Below are positions 9,890 to 21,050 of a DNA stretch of 64,000 nt, piece by piece. This stretch comes from Psilocybe azurescens (lineage: Eukaryota > Basidiomycota > Agaricomycetes > Agaricales > Agrocybaceae), in the NCBI GenBank assembly GCA_023853785.1, contig JAJIRX010000570.1, positions 868,001-932,000 on the forward strand. Direction: 5' to 3'. Below the pieces are notes generated by a model, which saw nothing but the letters and a program-made list of their open reading frames with translations, searched no databases and was not told the DNA's origin. The stretch's first letter is position 1; every line of letters starts with the position of its first letter. The position numbers and the translations under genes are program-made.

Positions 9890-10815
9890 TCAATGTATAT
9901 GTGCGTGCATTAGCGATAAATAAATTGTGGGAAAGCGGTCAAAGTGCCTAATACTAATTTGTGGTATCTTATATCTATGGTTAGTTAGCTCTTGCTTCGC
10001 TTCCTCTTCTTCAACATTGGTCTCGGCCTGGGGCGAGGTTCCACTGGTAAATTTGCTACTGGCTTCAACTTCGGAAAGTTGACATAATTAGGTCCCGGCT
10101 TGACGGAATTAAAAGACATTAGTAGATACATTTGAGATAGATAAAATGTGATGCTCTGTGGAGCCATTACGCTCTCCAGCATCAGCAAATTTGCATATGT
10201 GCTTTATCAGGCCCTACTTAATTACCAATTGAAAGGATATAAGGCCGGTCTGTCATTCATGTTCAGGAGCACAGTTGAGACTCATATTTGACTCATACAG
10301 TGTCAAGTCACTACAAAGTCACTAAAAAGGCGCACAACCTGTAGTAGTAGCTGTTTTCCCTGCACAGAATGGTGAACACAGCAGTAATATAGGGTGTATT
10401 ACAGGAAATTTTTATTAAGAGTAGGGCGGGACACAGAGTTTTTAAACGAGTCTCATATAGAACCAATTTCAACATAGAAAGATGTCAGAAAGCACGGATT
10501 TGATGAAAGTTCAAGTTAAGTGTCAGTAAGTCAACTTTAAAGAGATGGTATTAAGGTTACACATAAAAATAATCCGATGATACACTCAAATGCGTGTAGT
10601 GCTAAGTCCAGGTTGCGTGGCACGCAAATGCACACAAGCACGCAAGCACGCAACCTGCCACGCAGATTTCTGTATGCCCACAAGGATTGACTCGATGAAT
10701 AAAAGATAAATTTTCGTGTTGTACCCCAAAAGCCTTCAATGACGTTACTCTAATAACGTCAAAGTTCTATCCTTCCGATGTTCTAAGGTGCCATACCTTC
10801 GTTCAACTGTTGGAT
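9890..10815. other. Palindrome spacer with no convincing gene
   Basis: This holds a short minus-strand ORF (9985-10188) ending in a basic, proline-rich tail (PVEPRPRPRPMLKKRKRSKS), which could be the 3' end of a lost gene. It also holds a GCACGCAA/TTGCGTGGCA inverted motif cluster (10610-10665) and one further MITE-end sequence (10765-10810). Part of 10686-10750 is related, inverted, to 22899-22970. Confidence 0.45.
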
Positions 10816-11770
10816 ACGCACTTGGATCATGCCCATAGAACTTCAATATTCTCTGTATCTGTCATGTCATTACCTCGGCCCAGATGTGATTAATTTCTGC
10901 TAACCCTCTTGCGTACAATTAGGGATATAGCACATATCCCTCCGATGTTCTAGGGCGCCATACCTTCGTTCAACTTTTCTGGAATCCGATATTCTCTTCG
11001 GCCGCTCTGGTGTACTCTGTCTTCTACTCAATCAGTCAGCAACTCTTAATAAGAATTCCAAGCAAGTGAAGAAGCTATCCATTTTAATTTGAACTCTAAG
11101 GTATAAAAGGTAAAGCAATCCTCAGATTCATTAGCAGTTTAACCAACTCTCCAATTGCTAAGCTCTCTCTCAAAGCTCACCTTCACATTCAAACATGCAA
11201 TTCACTTCCAAGTTTACTGGTCTTTTCATGACCATCGCCGCTTCCGCCATGTCTGTACAAGCATTGGCTGCTGTACCATGTGTGAGATCGTCGTGTTGTC
11301 CGACAATCCTGCGTACTCACTGTCATTCGTAGGCCGCTGATGCTCAACAGGCTCCATTATCGGTTACTTTATTCGAACAACAGTTTTTTGCTGGAGCAGC
11401 TATAGAACCTACAGGTATCCAACCAGGAATCCCATTCAATCTCCCCAATGAATGGGTTGACAGGGTGCGAAGCATCATTGTTAGCACTGGACATTTCTGT
11501 CTCTTCTTTGTGTAAGTCATCCATACAACTCCTCAATGATATGTACAGAGTCTGACTTTTATTTAGAGTACCTGGTGGCCTGGGCCCGTCGATTAACTTG
11601 GTCGGATCAAGTAGCACCCTTCCTCCAAACTTCGATCAAGAGATTGAATCCCTTACCTGCTTCAAGACTTCATAGCTATGTAATCTACGGTTAAGATGAG
11701 AGGGTGGAGTGGCAGAGTGAAGATGGGGCACGGGGCAGTCGTCAAGACTTTAAATAACTAGTTAATCGGT
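10816..11770 (-). repeat. Right arm of the 3.1-kb palindrome
   Basis: Reverse complement of 8658-9606. It carries crystallin-like copy B on the plus strand. Part of it (about 10855-11325) is also repeated directly at 23055-23533. Confidence 0.9.
11195..11675 (+). CDS. Small secreted beta/gamma-crystallin-like protein, copy B (3 exons)
   Basis: Exons are 11195-11281, 11333-11511 and 11567-11675. The introns (51 and 55 bp) have GTGAGA..TAG and GTAAGT..TAG borders, and splicing gives an uninterrupted 124-residue frame. The N-terminus is a signal peptide ending about ALA at residue 25. The domain pattern FNLPNEWVDRVRSI, CLFF, LGPSINL and LPPNFDQEIESLTC indicates a two-motif crystallin-like fold expected to act outside the cell. 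Members of this family in fungi are mostly uncharacterised. An in-frame stop inside intron 1 means the unspliced ORF is misleading. It lies head-to-head with copy A across the 1.2-kb spacer. A third copy at 23408 keeps only exon 1. Confidence 0.75.
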
Positions 11771-11999
11771 TGCAGTTATGGTGAGAAAATATACCAATGG
11801 TTTATGATATGATTCGAATCCACGCACATGCGTCATTGTCAGTGCGTTGTGCATATCCATCCGTCAAAAATAAAATCCTGGCATTTCGTGATCCTTTTCG
11901 ATGTCCGCTGATATTTTAGTTGCACGGAAATGTTTTTCAGACTATATGCAAGTCTTGAGATTTTCGCGCGCTGAGGACGGTGCCGCAGGATCGGTATGA

Positions 12000-12423
12000 G
12001 CAGGTTAAGAATAGGAGAGGGAAGGGGAAGAATGTCAAAACTAAGCTGTAGGTAATATGATGTAAGATGTATTTTTTTAAGCGTGAGCGATATGTGGTAT
12101 ATCTGAATATACCCGCTTGTAAGTCAAAAGAAGGAGTGTTGTCGGGTACGATTTTACTTATATGATATTCACGATTTTACAAGTACTGAAGTCTTCGTGA
12201 TGATACAATCAAATTTGAGAGCCCATTTTGCGCTGTTCTCCTTCATTTTAGTGGAAGATCGCTCAAGTCAGAATCAAACAGACCCCGTACGTGTAACGAT
12301 AGGTGTTATACACGTAAAAGTGCTATTATCACGAGCCTCACCGTTTTTTACTTATAAGCAGAGATATCGGAGATGCAGTCACTCCCCACTCAACCCGAAT
12401 TGCCCGAACCATCACGTTTTACT
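12000..12423 (+). repeat. Segmental duplication block, part 1 (matches 23538-23922)
   Basis: From GAATGTCAAAACTAAGCTGT at about 12031 to CACGTTTTACT at 12423 this closely matches 23538-23922, including CCCGCTTGTAAGTCAAAAGA and ATTATCACGAGCCTCACCGT. The match resumes after the retrotransposon at 18056. It has no convincing gene of its own. Confidence 0.85.
12419..12423 (+). repeat. Left target-site duplication TTACT
   Basis: Identical to 18056-18060. The empty paralogous site at about 23917-23921 has a single copy. Five bases is the usual Copia integration footprint. Confidence 0.92.
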
Positions 12424-12801
12424 TGTTGAATTATCAAGGTGCGCTTGGCGTACCGTCTTATCTGGATAGCTAGACTACCAAGTGATATGTATAGCGTGGT
12501 GCGCGACGTATAGGTCGCGCGCCATATAGACTTTATTCTTTCATCATTTTATGTGCTCTTTCGTATCATGTAGCATACGAGTTCATTGACCCCGCACTCT
12601 TGTATATCAAGAGTGCTTCGTTCATTTCCTCCCTCAGTTGAACCTATTGGTCCTCTGAGGTGAGCTTATCTATTCTACCGTTACGACGTACCTATACTTA
12701 CAGTATGTAGTCTTACACATACCCGTTTCTTATAGGTACTATACAATCAATCCAGTTGAACCTATTGGTCCTCTGAGTCTTACACATACCCGTTTCTTAT
12801 A
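12424..12801 (+). repeat. 5' LTR of the Copia element
   Basis: Begins TGTTGAATTATC and ends CGTTTCTTATA, so the termini are TG..TA rather than the usual TG..CA. It contains an internal duplicated motif, CAGTTGAACCTATTGGTCC at about 12635 and 12751, and ACACATACCCGTTTCTTATA twice. The 3' end is fixed by the adjoining primer-binding site and by the 3' LTR/flank junction. Confidence 0.93.
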
Positions 12802-12813
12802 GGTTATGGGCCC
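12802..12813 (+). promoter_or_regulatory. Primer-binding site complementary to initiator tRNA-Met anticodon loop
   Basis: GGTTATGGGCCC starts directly after the 5' LTR. It is complementary to the GGGCCCAUAACC segment of the anticodon stem-loop of eukaryotic initiator methionine tRNA. Drosophila copia and yeast Ty5 use this half-tRNA priming mode, instead of priming from the tRNA 3' end. Confidence 0.85.
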
Positions 12814-12879
12814 CGAACTCAGACCTTAAAACCAAAGATTTAACTCAACATATATTCCTCAAAGCTTTAAATATCTACA

Positions 12880-14304
12880 ATGTCGGTCACCACTAAGTTA
12901 GGCGACGACTTCCTTCGCATCCCTAAACTAGACGCCGCCCGGTACCAACTGGGTCGTCTACCGCGACCGTTTCCTACTCTCCATAGATGCCCGCGGGCTA
13001 GGGGAGCATTTGGACGGCACAGGGAAGCTCCAACCAACCCACATCCTGCACCGTTAGATGGATCATCCCAGATCCTCACTGCAGAAGAAAAGTTGGCAGT
13101 AGTGGAGTACGTGAAAGCAAATAAGCTGTGGAAACAAGAGGAGGCGATTGTACGCCAGCAATTAGCGAGTACGATCCCCGACACCTTATTCCTCAAGACT
13201 CGACTCCTACCTACCGTCGAAGCAATGTGGAATGCCCTGGAAGACAATTTCCAGGTGAAATCCCGTATGGTTTCCGTCGACCTACGCCGCCGACTTCAGG
13301 AAGAATGCTGCGCGCAGAGAAAGGGGACGTACGTGCACATTTTGCCAAGCTCAGGCTAATGCGCTGAGGAGCTCAGCTCCATGGGACACCCAGTCGATGA
13401 CAGTGAATTTTACGCCATCATCATGGGCTCCCTCCCAACCTCCTACGACTCCTTTGTGTCAGTAATCGACGCAACGTTCCGCACCACCGTATCCACACAC
13501 CTTTCCTTATCTGTAATCGCCTCAACATCCTACGTCGCACCTAGCCCATCCCCAGAGAATCTTATGACCACTGTCATCGAGGAATACGAACGCCGATCTC
13601 TCAGATCGAAGAACGGCAAGAAAGACGCTGACAACGTCGCCTTCTATTCCAATGACTCTCAAAGGGCAACCGAGACGGCGTCGAATGCTTCAACTGCCAT
13701 AAACCCGGCCACTATAAATCAGAGTGCTGGAACAAAGGCGGCGGAAAGGAAGGGCAACGCCCCAAACGTGGAAAGGGGAACGGCAAGTCTAAAGGGAAGA
13801 GCAAAGACTCAAAAGACTCAAAATCGAGCGACAAAGGAAAAGAGAAGGAGAAGGACGATAAGTCAGACAAGGCCAACACGGCAAAGGACGACTTACCAGC
13901 AGAAGCGTGGGCCACAACGGTTGACGATACGCCCGACATCCCTCTCAGTCTCGCATACCTCGATGATCACATCGATATCTTCGAATATATGCACGAAGAG
14001 CGCGAAGAGCACCCACAAGCCGTGGGCGCAAGCTGTGAATATGAATCAGACAGCGACAGCACCACCACGGATCCTGACATGCCTGGGTTAATGGCAGCAT
14101 CTGATTCTGAGGACGAAGATGACGAGGACTTACCTCGACGAGTCACCGGAATTTGACGACAACGAAAGCGACGATGAGGATATGCCAAACCTCCAGTCGG
14201 TTTCGGATTCGGACTCAGATGACGACGAACGCGACAACGCATCCTTCGATGATTTCTCGGATGAGGAATCAAGTGTCGAGACCGATTCAGACTTGACGAT
14301 ATGA
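12880..14304 (+). pseudogene. gag: Copia gag (UBN2-type) with zinc knuckle, frameshifted
   Basis: The start at 12880 gives MSVTTKLGDDFLRIPKLDAA, a typical Copia gag opening. The central part has LWKQEEAIVRQQLASTIPD, TVEAMWNALE and VSVDLRRRLQEE (gag-UBN2 features). The frame shifts at about 13312 (apparent two-base CG insertion), returns near 13367 (apparent extra T), then shifts again near 13660. The nucleic-acid-binding knuckle CFNCHKPGHYKSEC (CX2CX4HX4C) lies at 13686-13727 in the third frame. An acidic Asp/Glu/Ser-rich linker follows to about 14300, with another shift near 14140. In an intact element, gag would form the cytoplasmic particle. Confidence 0.85.
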
Positions 14305-17300
14305 TGATCTTTGAAGGTGCCGGCGAGGGAGGACTATGAGTGGGAAGACTACGTTAGTGACAACGACGCAGCATACAAAACCACCTACACGGTGGAGGAA
14401 CTCACCACCCCTTCTGCCGAGGCACACATCGACCTCTATGACTCGGGCGCCACACGCCATATGTCGGGGGGCAAAGGACAGATTTATAAATCTGATCCCT
14501 ATCGAACCTAAATCCATCGCTGCCGCAGACAACAGATCGTTCAGTGCTACGGCAAAAGGGGACATACTAATCCACGTACCTAACGGTTCCTCTGGAGTCT
14601 CCCAAGTCCTCTTGAAGGATGTTCTTTATGCCCCATCGATGAGCGTTACCCTAGTGTCAATCAGTCGTATCGTGGAAAGCGGTGCATCAGTCCTATTCGC
14701 TAAAACCTCCTGTCGAATATACGACAAGGACCAAATATGTATCGGAAACATACCTGTACGAGGCGGACTCTATTGAGTATACGCCAGATTGCCACATAGC
14801 AAATTTGCTGGTAAATCAAAGGTCCTAGTCAGCATCGACGAACTGCATCGCCGTCTCGGACACGTCTCACATGCGAGAGCGAAATACCTTGTCGATAACG
14901 AACTGGTGGTCGGTGTCGAGCTCGATCCCATGAGTAAACCGTCTGTTTGCGAAAGTTGCGAGTGGTCGAAGGGACAGCGTAAAGCAATCCGAAAGGAAAA
15001 GGCCAACCAACGAGCAGATGCTGTTGGCGACGAAATCCACTCGGACCTATGGGGACCAGCGCCGGTCGAATCTATAAACAAGAAAAAGTACTACGTCAGT
15101 TTCACAGATGATCACAGTCGATACACGAACCTGTACTTCCTGCACGCCAAAGACGAAACCTTCAAGCCTACCTCGAGTATGAGGCATGGCTATTCACTCA
15201 GTTTGGCATCCGCATCAAGATGTTGCATTCGGATCGAGGGGGAGAATTCCTAAGTAACGAGTTCTCAGCGCATCTCAAGAAACAGGGAACGACTCGAGCA
15301 CTTACCGTACACGACACTCCAGAATACAATGGCGTCGCGAGAACGCCTCAATCGAACGCTTTTAGCCAAAGTCCGAGCAATGTTGCATGATAGCAAGTTG
15401 CCAAACTTCCTATGGGCTGAAGCAGTACGTCATGCAGTATATCTAAAGAATAGAACCTGGACACGTACCCTGGAGAATACTACACCCTATGAGGTGTTCA
15501 CATCGAAGAAGCCCGACCTCACTTTACTGCCAATCTGGGGTTGCAAGGTTCGCGTCCACGACACCCGCAATAATAAACTGGGGGCTAGGTCAAAAATCGG
15601 GTACTGGATGGGCTTCGATGAAGAGTCGAATGCTCACCGCGTATATTGGCCAGAAAAACGCTCAGTCACTGTCGAACGAAGCGTTAAGTTCAACTTCGAT
15701 GAAGAAGTACTCGTCGACGCACCTATAGTCCCTGATTCGGCAGAAGAAACCGATCCCAATCCCACCACCACAACTGTCCCCAAGGACGAAGCCCCTAAAA
15801 GGCGACCGTCGAAGACGTCAACGAGGATGAAGACGGCGAAAATGAAGTAGAAGAACCTACCGACCATGTCTCAGTCGATGAATTCCAACCTCGACGCAGT
15901 TCCCGTATCCGTATTGAATCCGATTATGTTCGCCGTCTTCGTGAAGGCGTTGGACTCACGAGTGCACGCCCGTCAGCGTCACTGTTACCAAAGGGTGTAC
16001 AGGAAGGGAAAGAGAGGGGAGCAGTGGCGGATGAGGAGGATGAGTGGGAGATGGTGGAGGTGGCAGAGTATGCGATGGCAGCCGTTATGGCTGGGGCGGA
16101 GGGTTTAACCCCAACGTTTGAAGAAGCAAGGTCCCGTGCCGATTGGCCGAAATGGGACGAAGCCATCAAAAGGGAGTTAGAGTCACTAAAACGTAACAAC
16201 ACGTACGACATTGTCGATCGCCCGCCCAAAGGCACCAACGTTATTAAATGCCGATGGGTTCTCCGGATCAAAAAGAATTCCGCGGGAGAAATTGACAAAT
16301 ACAAGGCGCGACTCGTAGCTAAGGGTTTCACTCAAATCTACGGAATTGACTACCTCGAAACGTACTCACCTGTTGCCAAAATCACCAGCTTCCGAATCCT
16401 CCTCGCACTCGCAGCGCGTAACGATTGGCCTTGCGACAGCTTCGATTTCGACACAGCCTACCTCAATAGCACTTTGGGGGAGCATGAAGAGACTTACCTA
16501 GAACAGCCTGCCCACTACGCGACAGAAAACAGTCGCACTCACGTCTGGAAGCTCAAGAAGACCTTGTATGGTCTCAAACAGGGAGCTAAAAATTGGTATG
16601 ACGCTCTTCACAAAGCGCTTATTGATTTCGGGTTTGTTCGTACAGAAGCAGATCATGGCGTCTTCGTAAAGAAGACAGGGAAAGATTCCCTCTTTCTAGC
16701 AGTTCACGTCGACGATTGCCTTATCACAGGCACTTCCCCTCCCTCATCGCTTCCTTCAAGTCCGACATGCACAAGAAATATAAGCTAACGGATTTAGGTC
16801 CCGTCGAATGGCTTTTAGGGATCAAGATAACACGAAACCGAAAAGAACGTACCATCTCCCTATCCCAACACGCATATATTAACAGCATTATCACTCGCTT
16901 CAATTTCAACGACCTCAAACCATCCGCCGTCCCCATGAATCCCAACGCCACCCTCAGCGAGTCCCAATCGCCAACACGCGTCGCTGATATCGAAAAGATG
17001 AAGCACGTACCCTATCGAGAAGCCGTAGGCTCTCTCAACTACGCAGCCACTGGCACCCGCTCCGACATTGCGTTCGCCGTCTCCACTTGTGCACGATTTT
17101 GCAACAACCCAGGATGGGAACACTGGGAAGTGGTCAAGACCATTTTTAGGTACCTCAAAGGAACCCAGCAACTCGAGCTCGTTTACGGTGGTGTCAACCG
17201 TGGCCTAGAAGGCTACGTCGACGCGGACGGCGCTTCTCAGGACCACAGACGAGCCATCTCTGGCTACGTATTCTCATTGACGGCGGCGCCGTATCCTGGT

Positions 17301-17668
17301 CTTCTAAAAAGCAAGAGTTGGTAACACTGTCGACGACCGAAGCCGAGTACGTCGCACAGACTCACGCCGCCAAAGAAGCCATCTGGCTTCGTCGACTTCT
17401 AGGGGAGCTATTCACACCACTCTCTCAACCCACAACGCTTTTCTCGGACAGTCAATCCGCCATCGCCCTCGCCAGTGACGGGCATTATCACGCCCGCACC
17501 AAACATATCGATATTCGATACCATTTCATACGTTTTATTATCGACGAAGGAGCGATCAAACTGATTTACTGCGCAACGGACTCCATGACGGCCGACACCC
17601 TTACCAAACCACTTCCCAGCATTAAAGCGAAACACTTCGCCGCCGCACTTGGACTACGCGCAGCTTGA
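14305..17668 (+). pseudogene. pol: Copia pol: protease, integrase, reverse transcriptase, RNase H; frameshifted
   Basis: The aspartic protease motif DSGATRHMS is at 14440-14466. The integrase zinc site has HRRLGH (14845-14863) and CESC (14948-14959). The integrase core starts GDEIHSDLWGP (first catalytic Asp about 15044) and continues with HSDRGGEF near 15230 in another frame; a third block is around 15329-15700 (ERLNRTLLAKVRAMLHD). Reverse transcriptase runs from about 16120 (WVLRIKK..YKARLVAKGF) to FLAVHVDDCLI with the catalytic VDD at 16708-16716. RNase H has GYVDADGA and LSTTEAEYVA, ending at 17668. Frames change near 14510, 15190-15330, 15850, 16735 and 17290, so no single polyprotein is possible. 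The usual tyrosine before VDD is histidine. Confidence 0.9.
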
Positions 17669-17675
17669 AGGGGAG
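17667..17675 (+). promoter_or_regulatory. Polypurine tract of the Copia element
   Basis: GAAGGGGAG immediately precedes the TGTTG start of the 3' LTR and overlaps the pol stop codon. This is the expected plus-strand priming site. Confidence 0.85.
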
Positions 17676-18055
17676 TGTTGAATTATCAAGGTGCGCTTGG
17701 CGTACCGTCTTATCTGGATAGCTAGACTACCAAGTGATATGTATAGCGTGGTGCGCGACGTATAGGTCGCGCGCCATATAGACTTTTATTCTTTCATCAT
17801 TTTATGTGCTCTTTCGTATCATGTAGCATACGAGTTCATTGACCCCGCACTCTTGTATATCAAGAGTGCTTCGTTTACTTTCCTCCCTCAGTTGAACCTA
17901 TTGGTCCTCTGAGGTGAGCTTATCTATTCTACCGTTACGACGTACCTATACTTACAGTATGTAGTCTTACACATACCCGTTTCTTATAGGTACTATACAA
18001 TCAATCCAGTTGAACCTATTGGTCCTCTGAGTCTTACACATACCCGTTTCTTATA
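17676..18055 (+). repeat. 3' LTR of the Copia element
   Basis: Matches 12424-12801 except for a few changes: an extra T in GACTTTTATTC and TTTACTTTCC versus TTCATTTCC. It is followed directly by the target duplication TTACT. Confidence 0.93.
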
Positions 18056-18060
18056 TTACT
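18056..18060 (+). repeat. Right target-site duplication TTACT
   Basis: Identical to 12419-12423. Sequence after it (CACATCCTCAAGCTCGATTA) continues the segmental duplication seen at 23922 onward. Confidence 0.92.
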
Positions 18061-18520
18061 CACATCCTCAAGCTCGATTAGGTGTACTTACGCATGTTTC
18101 TCCAAGTAAGCAGCTGCTGCAGGCGCTTATACTGTGCTATCTCCAACATGGGCCCAACGTCAGGTATTTTTTAAAGTCAGAAGGAGGCCAGAAGGAGGCA
18201 GTAGATGTCTGGGAAAGTGATCAATTGAAGGTCAAGGTAAGCACTCGCATATTTTGTATCAGCATATGCATGATTGAAGTATGTCTGGAAGTACCGGCAG
18301 GCTGCAGACTGGCCTTTGCTATCTCTTAAACCAGAAACCGTTCTGTATCGATCATCGGGAGTCAGGGTGCTAAGAAAGGAACGATTTTGTACACGTGTTT
18401 TCCTGTGCCGAAGGCAGAATCACACAACCGTGAAAGTTTTTCCCCTTGAACCGACACAGAAGAGGGAGCACTGAGCACGGTCCTGGTTATCTTCTCTAAT
18501 ATACGTCAATACATGTATAT
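18061..18520 (+). repeat. Segmental duplication block, part 2 (matches 23922-24385)
   Basis: Closely similar to 23922-24385, including TTACGCATGTTTCTCCAAGT, GGGCCCAACGTCAG and TGGTTATCTTCTCT. It joins the retrotransposon target to antiporter copy iii. No supported gene. Confidence 0.85.
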
Positions 18521-21050
18521 AAGCCATTGATCACCTCCCAAAGTATCGACATCACATATCTATGTCGTCAGGCGATCGTTATCGTACGTCCTTCCACTAC
18601 AGTGCAGGAAACTCATTCGTTCATTATCGTCATTTACTTAGTTCGGCATGTTCTCGCTGTTACTCCGTAAACGCGTACCTCGATTTTCTCTTCTCTCTTC
18701 TTAAGTCGTTCCTATGTATCTGATTCGTGATATAGCTGTACATAGGAGGAGTGATCGGGGCGTTTATATACATAGGAGTCATCATCATCGAGGCGTCTCC
18801 CTCCCCCATCCCACGTTATCCCATCACTTAAATTCTCCCTCACCCTCTCTCCTCCTCCCCCTGCAAGCCCATACTGTGACAATGTATTCAACCAGCGCGC
18901 CTAGTTCTCCTCGGACCCCAGCACGATCGAGCAGACCACGACAACGAACGTAATCACGCTCGAGTTCACGCGCGTTGTGCTGACCATTGGGGTGTTTGCA
19001 ATTGGGGTCGAGTTGGCCAAGGCGTATATGGTCAAGCATTGGAGGAACTTGGTATTTTGCTGGTGGGTGCATAGTGTGCCGAGGACGTGGAGGCGGTGGG
19101 ATACGATGACGAACACAAGTGGGAGGGGGGGGAGGAGGGAGCCGGAGTGAGCGACGCAAGCAAGGAGGGTGACGCGGGCGGAGGACGTGGTTGTGAATCG
19201 GGACAGGGACGACGTGGGCGCCGGTGTGGGAGGGAGACATGGCGTGGATGTGGGGAGCGGGCTGGTGTCGGTAGAGCGGGAGAAGTCGAAGGGGAGTGGG
19301 AGCGGGAGCGGGACGATCGCTAACGACGACGAGGAGAATGAAAAACAGGAGCAGGGGAACTTGGCGGAGTCGGGCATGAGCGGGGATACCCGCGTCGCTG
19401 GCGGTCCTGGCGGTCCTGTGCCTATCTTGGGAGGAGGGGAGGGCGGAGAAGGCGATTCGCTGCATGTCGGGTTCGTGGACAGTCCGGGGCCTGCTACGTG
19501 CATTGGCACGCCGGACGGCACACGGCCTGCTACACCCGCCCCTGCGGCATCTGATGCTGATTGTGTTGGACTGGGAGGATTAGGCCTTTCTGCGGGCGAC
19601 GATCAAAATCAACAGCAACACAGACCGCACGCGCACACGCACCCGTCGTTCTTCAGACATCACACCAGGCATCCCGAGCAAAAGCGGAATCGGACAGGGA
19701 CTATGCGCCGGATGGCGGGCATATCCCTGCGGATGGCGCGGGTGGCTGTGGGGATGGGTATGAGCATGGGCATACGATCGCGGAGTGGATTGAGGGTAAT
19801 GAAAGGGTTATTGAGACGAGGAAGGGGCCGGGGAGTGATGTGAGTCCTTTGCATTCGTTTTTTTTCTTCGGTTTTTTGGTTCTGTTTAGGACGGCCCGTT
19901 ATCGTTATTACGTCAAAAGATTATTTTTTGATCCAATACACTGGTTTCATTCACAGGTCGAAGTGCTGGTTATCGACGACAGCCCGCGGCCTGACCATTC
20001 AGGGCATTCAGGAGCCGCAAGTTCGACAGGAGCTGCAACGACGCGGTGGCAGGGCAAGATGCACGAGCTTGAGCACGATGCGGAGGAGATTGGACGTACT
20101 ATTTCAAGGCATTTAAGTCAGATTGGTATGGGTAGGCGCGGTGGTACCGAAAATGTATCAAAAAATGGAGCAGTAGATGAAGAGCAAAAAGAGGGAGAGG
20201 GAGAGGGAGAGGGAGAGGGAGAGGGAGAGGGAGAGGGAGAGGGAGAGGGAGTTGTTGAGTAAAGCGAAGCAGCCAGAAAAAGACAGAGAGAGGGAGAGGG
20301 AGAACGCAGATGTTGCGGCGGATGAGGTGGTTGTTGTGGGAGAAGGAGAGGACGACTCGGATGCCTGGGTGTCGGATGTGGACCCGTCGTCTTTAATTTC
20401 GCCCAGTGCAGGTGTAGCGTCTGGATCTGGATCGAAGACGATGCCGCACATGACAAGCCCAACGAGCCGCGCCAAGAGTGTGCATGTTCACGCTCGTCGG
20501 GGACCCCAGCATCCCAAGACGGCTGGGGTCGCGCGCCCAGGCACTTCGGATTCGTTCGCGTCTCTTGCGTCGAATTCGAGTGCCACAGCTTCAGTTGCAG
20601 CGGGAGCTTCGTCGAGATACGACGCGTACGCTGGGCCGCGCAATCAGCGGCTGGGGAACATCCGCACCACATCGACGATGACGCGGTCGGCGCCGGGCAC
20701 GAGGGATAGCTCTCCGTCACGCAATGTGCCGTTCATCGACTATGCCGCCCAGGGCAGGCCTGGGAGCAGTGGGAGCCTGACTGCTACTCCACAGCTGGCG
20801 CCGGCGGATAGCTTGATTGGAGGAGGGGAGAAGATGATGGGGATGAGGGGACTGATGAGGAGAGGAAGGGCAGGAGCAGGAGTAAGAGGAGGTTTAGGAA
20901 GAAGGGCGGGAGTGTGGGTGTCGCTGGAGCGGGAGATGATGTCATATAATCTCTCTCTGGGAGCGATGGCAGCAAAACTGGTATCTGATCCCTGTTTATC
21001 TTGTTCTCTTTGTATTTGCCTTTCTCGCTCTCTTTCTCGCTTTTGTTAAA
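18521..21050 (+). pseudogene. Nha1-type Na+/H+ antiporter remnant (iii), longest copy
   Basis: A first-exon relic lies at about 18530-18640. A core segment at about 18945-19070 encodes NVITLEFTRVVLTIGVFAIG, then VELAKAYMVKHWRNLV, which matches the conserved V-GVELPK-Y-LKHWRS region of fungal plasma-membrane Na+,K+/H+ antiporters. The rest of the roughly 12-helix membrane domain is missing. The long hydrophilic tail follows: DRDYAPDGG..YEHGHTIAEWIE (to 19839), a GT-AG intron (19840-19956), VEVLVIDDSP, KMHELEHDAEEIGRTISRHL, then SDAWVSDVDPSSL and SNSSATASVAAGASSRYDAY to 21049. The tail spans three frames, and a (GAGGGA)n tract lies within it. In an intact protein this would export Na+ and K+ at the plasma membrane. 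This copy cannot. Confidence 0.72.
20193..20252 (+). repeat. (GAGGGA)n microsatellite inside antiporter tail
   Basis: About ten uninterrupted GAGGGA units. They encode Glu-Gly repeats in one frame and Arg-Glu repeats in another. The frame in use changes across this tract, so length variation here probably caused or masks a frameshift. Confidence 0.9.

Larger units (their letters stand above)
12424..18055 (+). mobile_element. Ty1/Copia LTR retrotransposon, degenerate, with identified empty site
   Basis: Two near-identical LTRs (378 and 380 bp) flank a gag-pol region in the Copia order: gag, zinc knuckle, protease, integrase, reverse transcriptase, RNase H. The 5-bp target duplication TTACT is at 12419-12423 and 18056-18060. 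The paralogous segment at 23911-23930 reads CACGTTTTACTCACATCC without an insert, which fixes both ends exactly. Frameshifts in gag and pol make this copy non-autonomous. The LTRs differ by only a few changes, so insertion is fairly recent relative to the coding damage, or the element inserted already defective. Confidence 0.95.

Noticed and set aside
12424..18055. Repeat-induced point mutation as the cause of Copia decay
   Set aside because: The visible lesions are mainly indels, the LTRs remain nearly identical, and the coding sequence is not unusually AT-rich.
20118..20720. Minus-strand ORF of about 200 residues with Ser-Pro repeats
   Set aside because: It is the shadow of the antiporter tail and its GAGGGA tract; the plus strand carries motifs shared among five copies.
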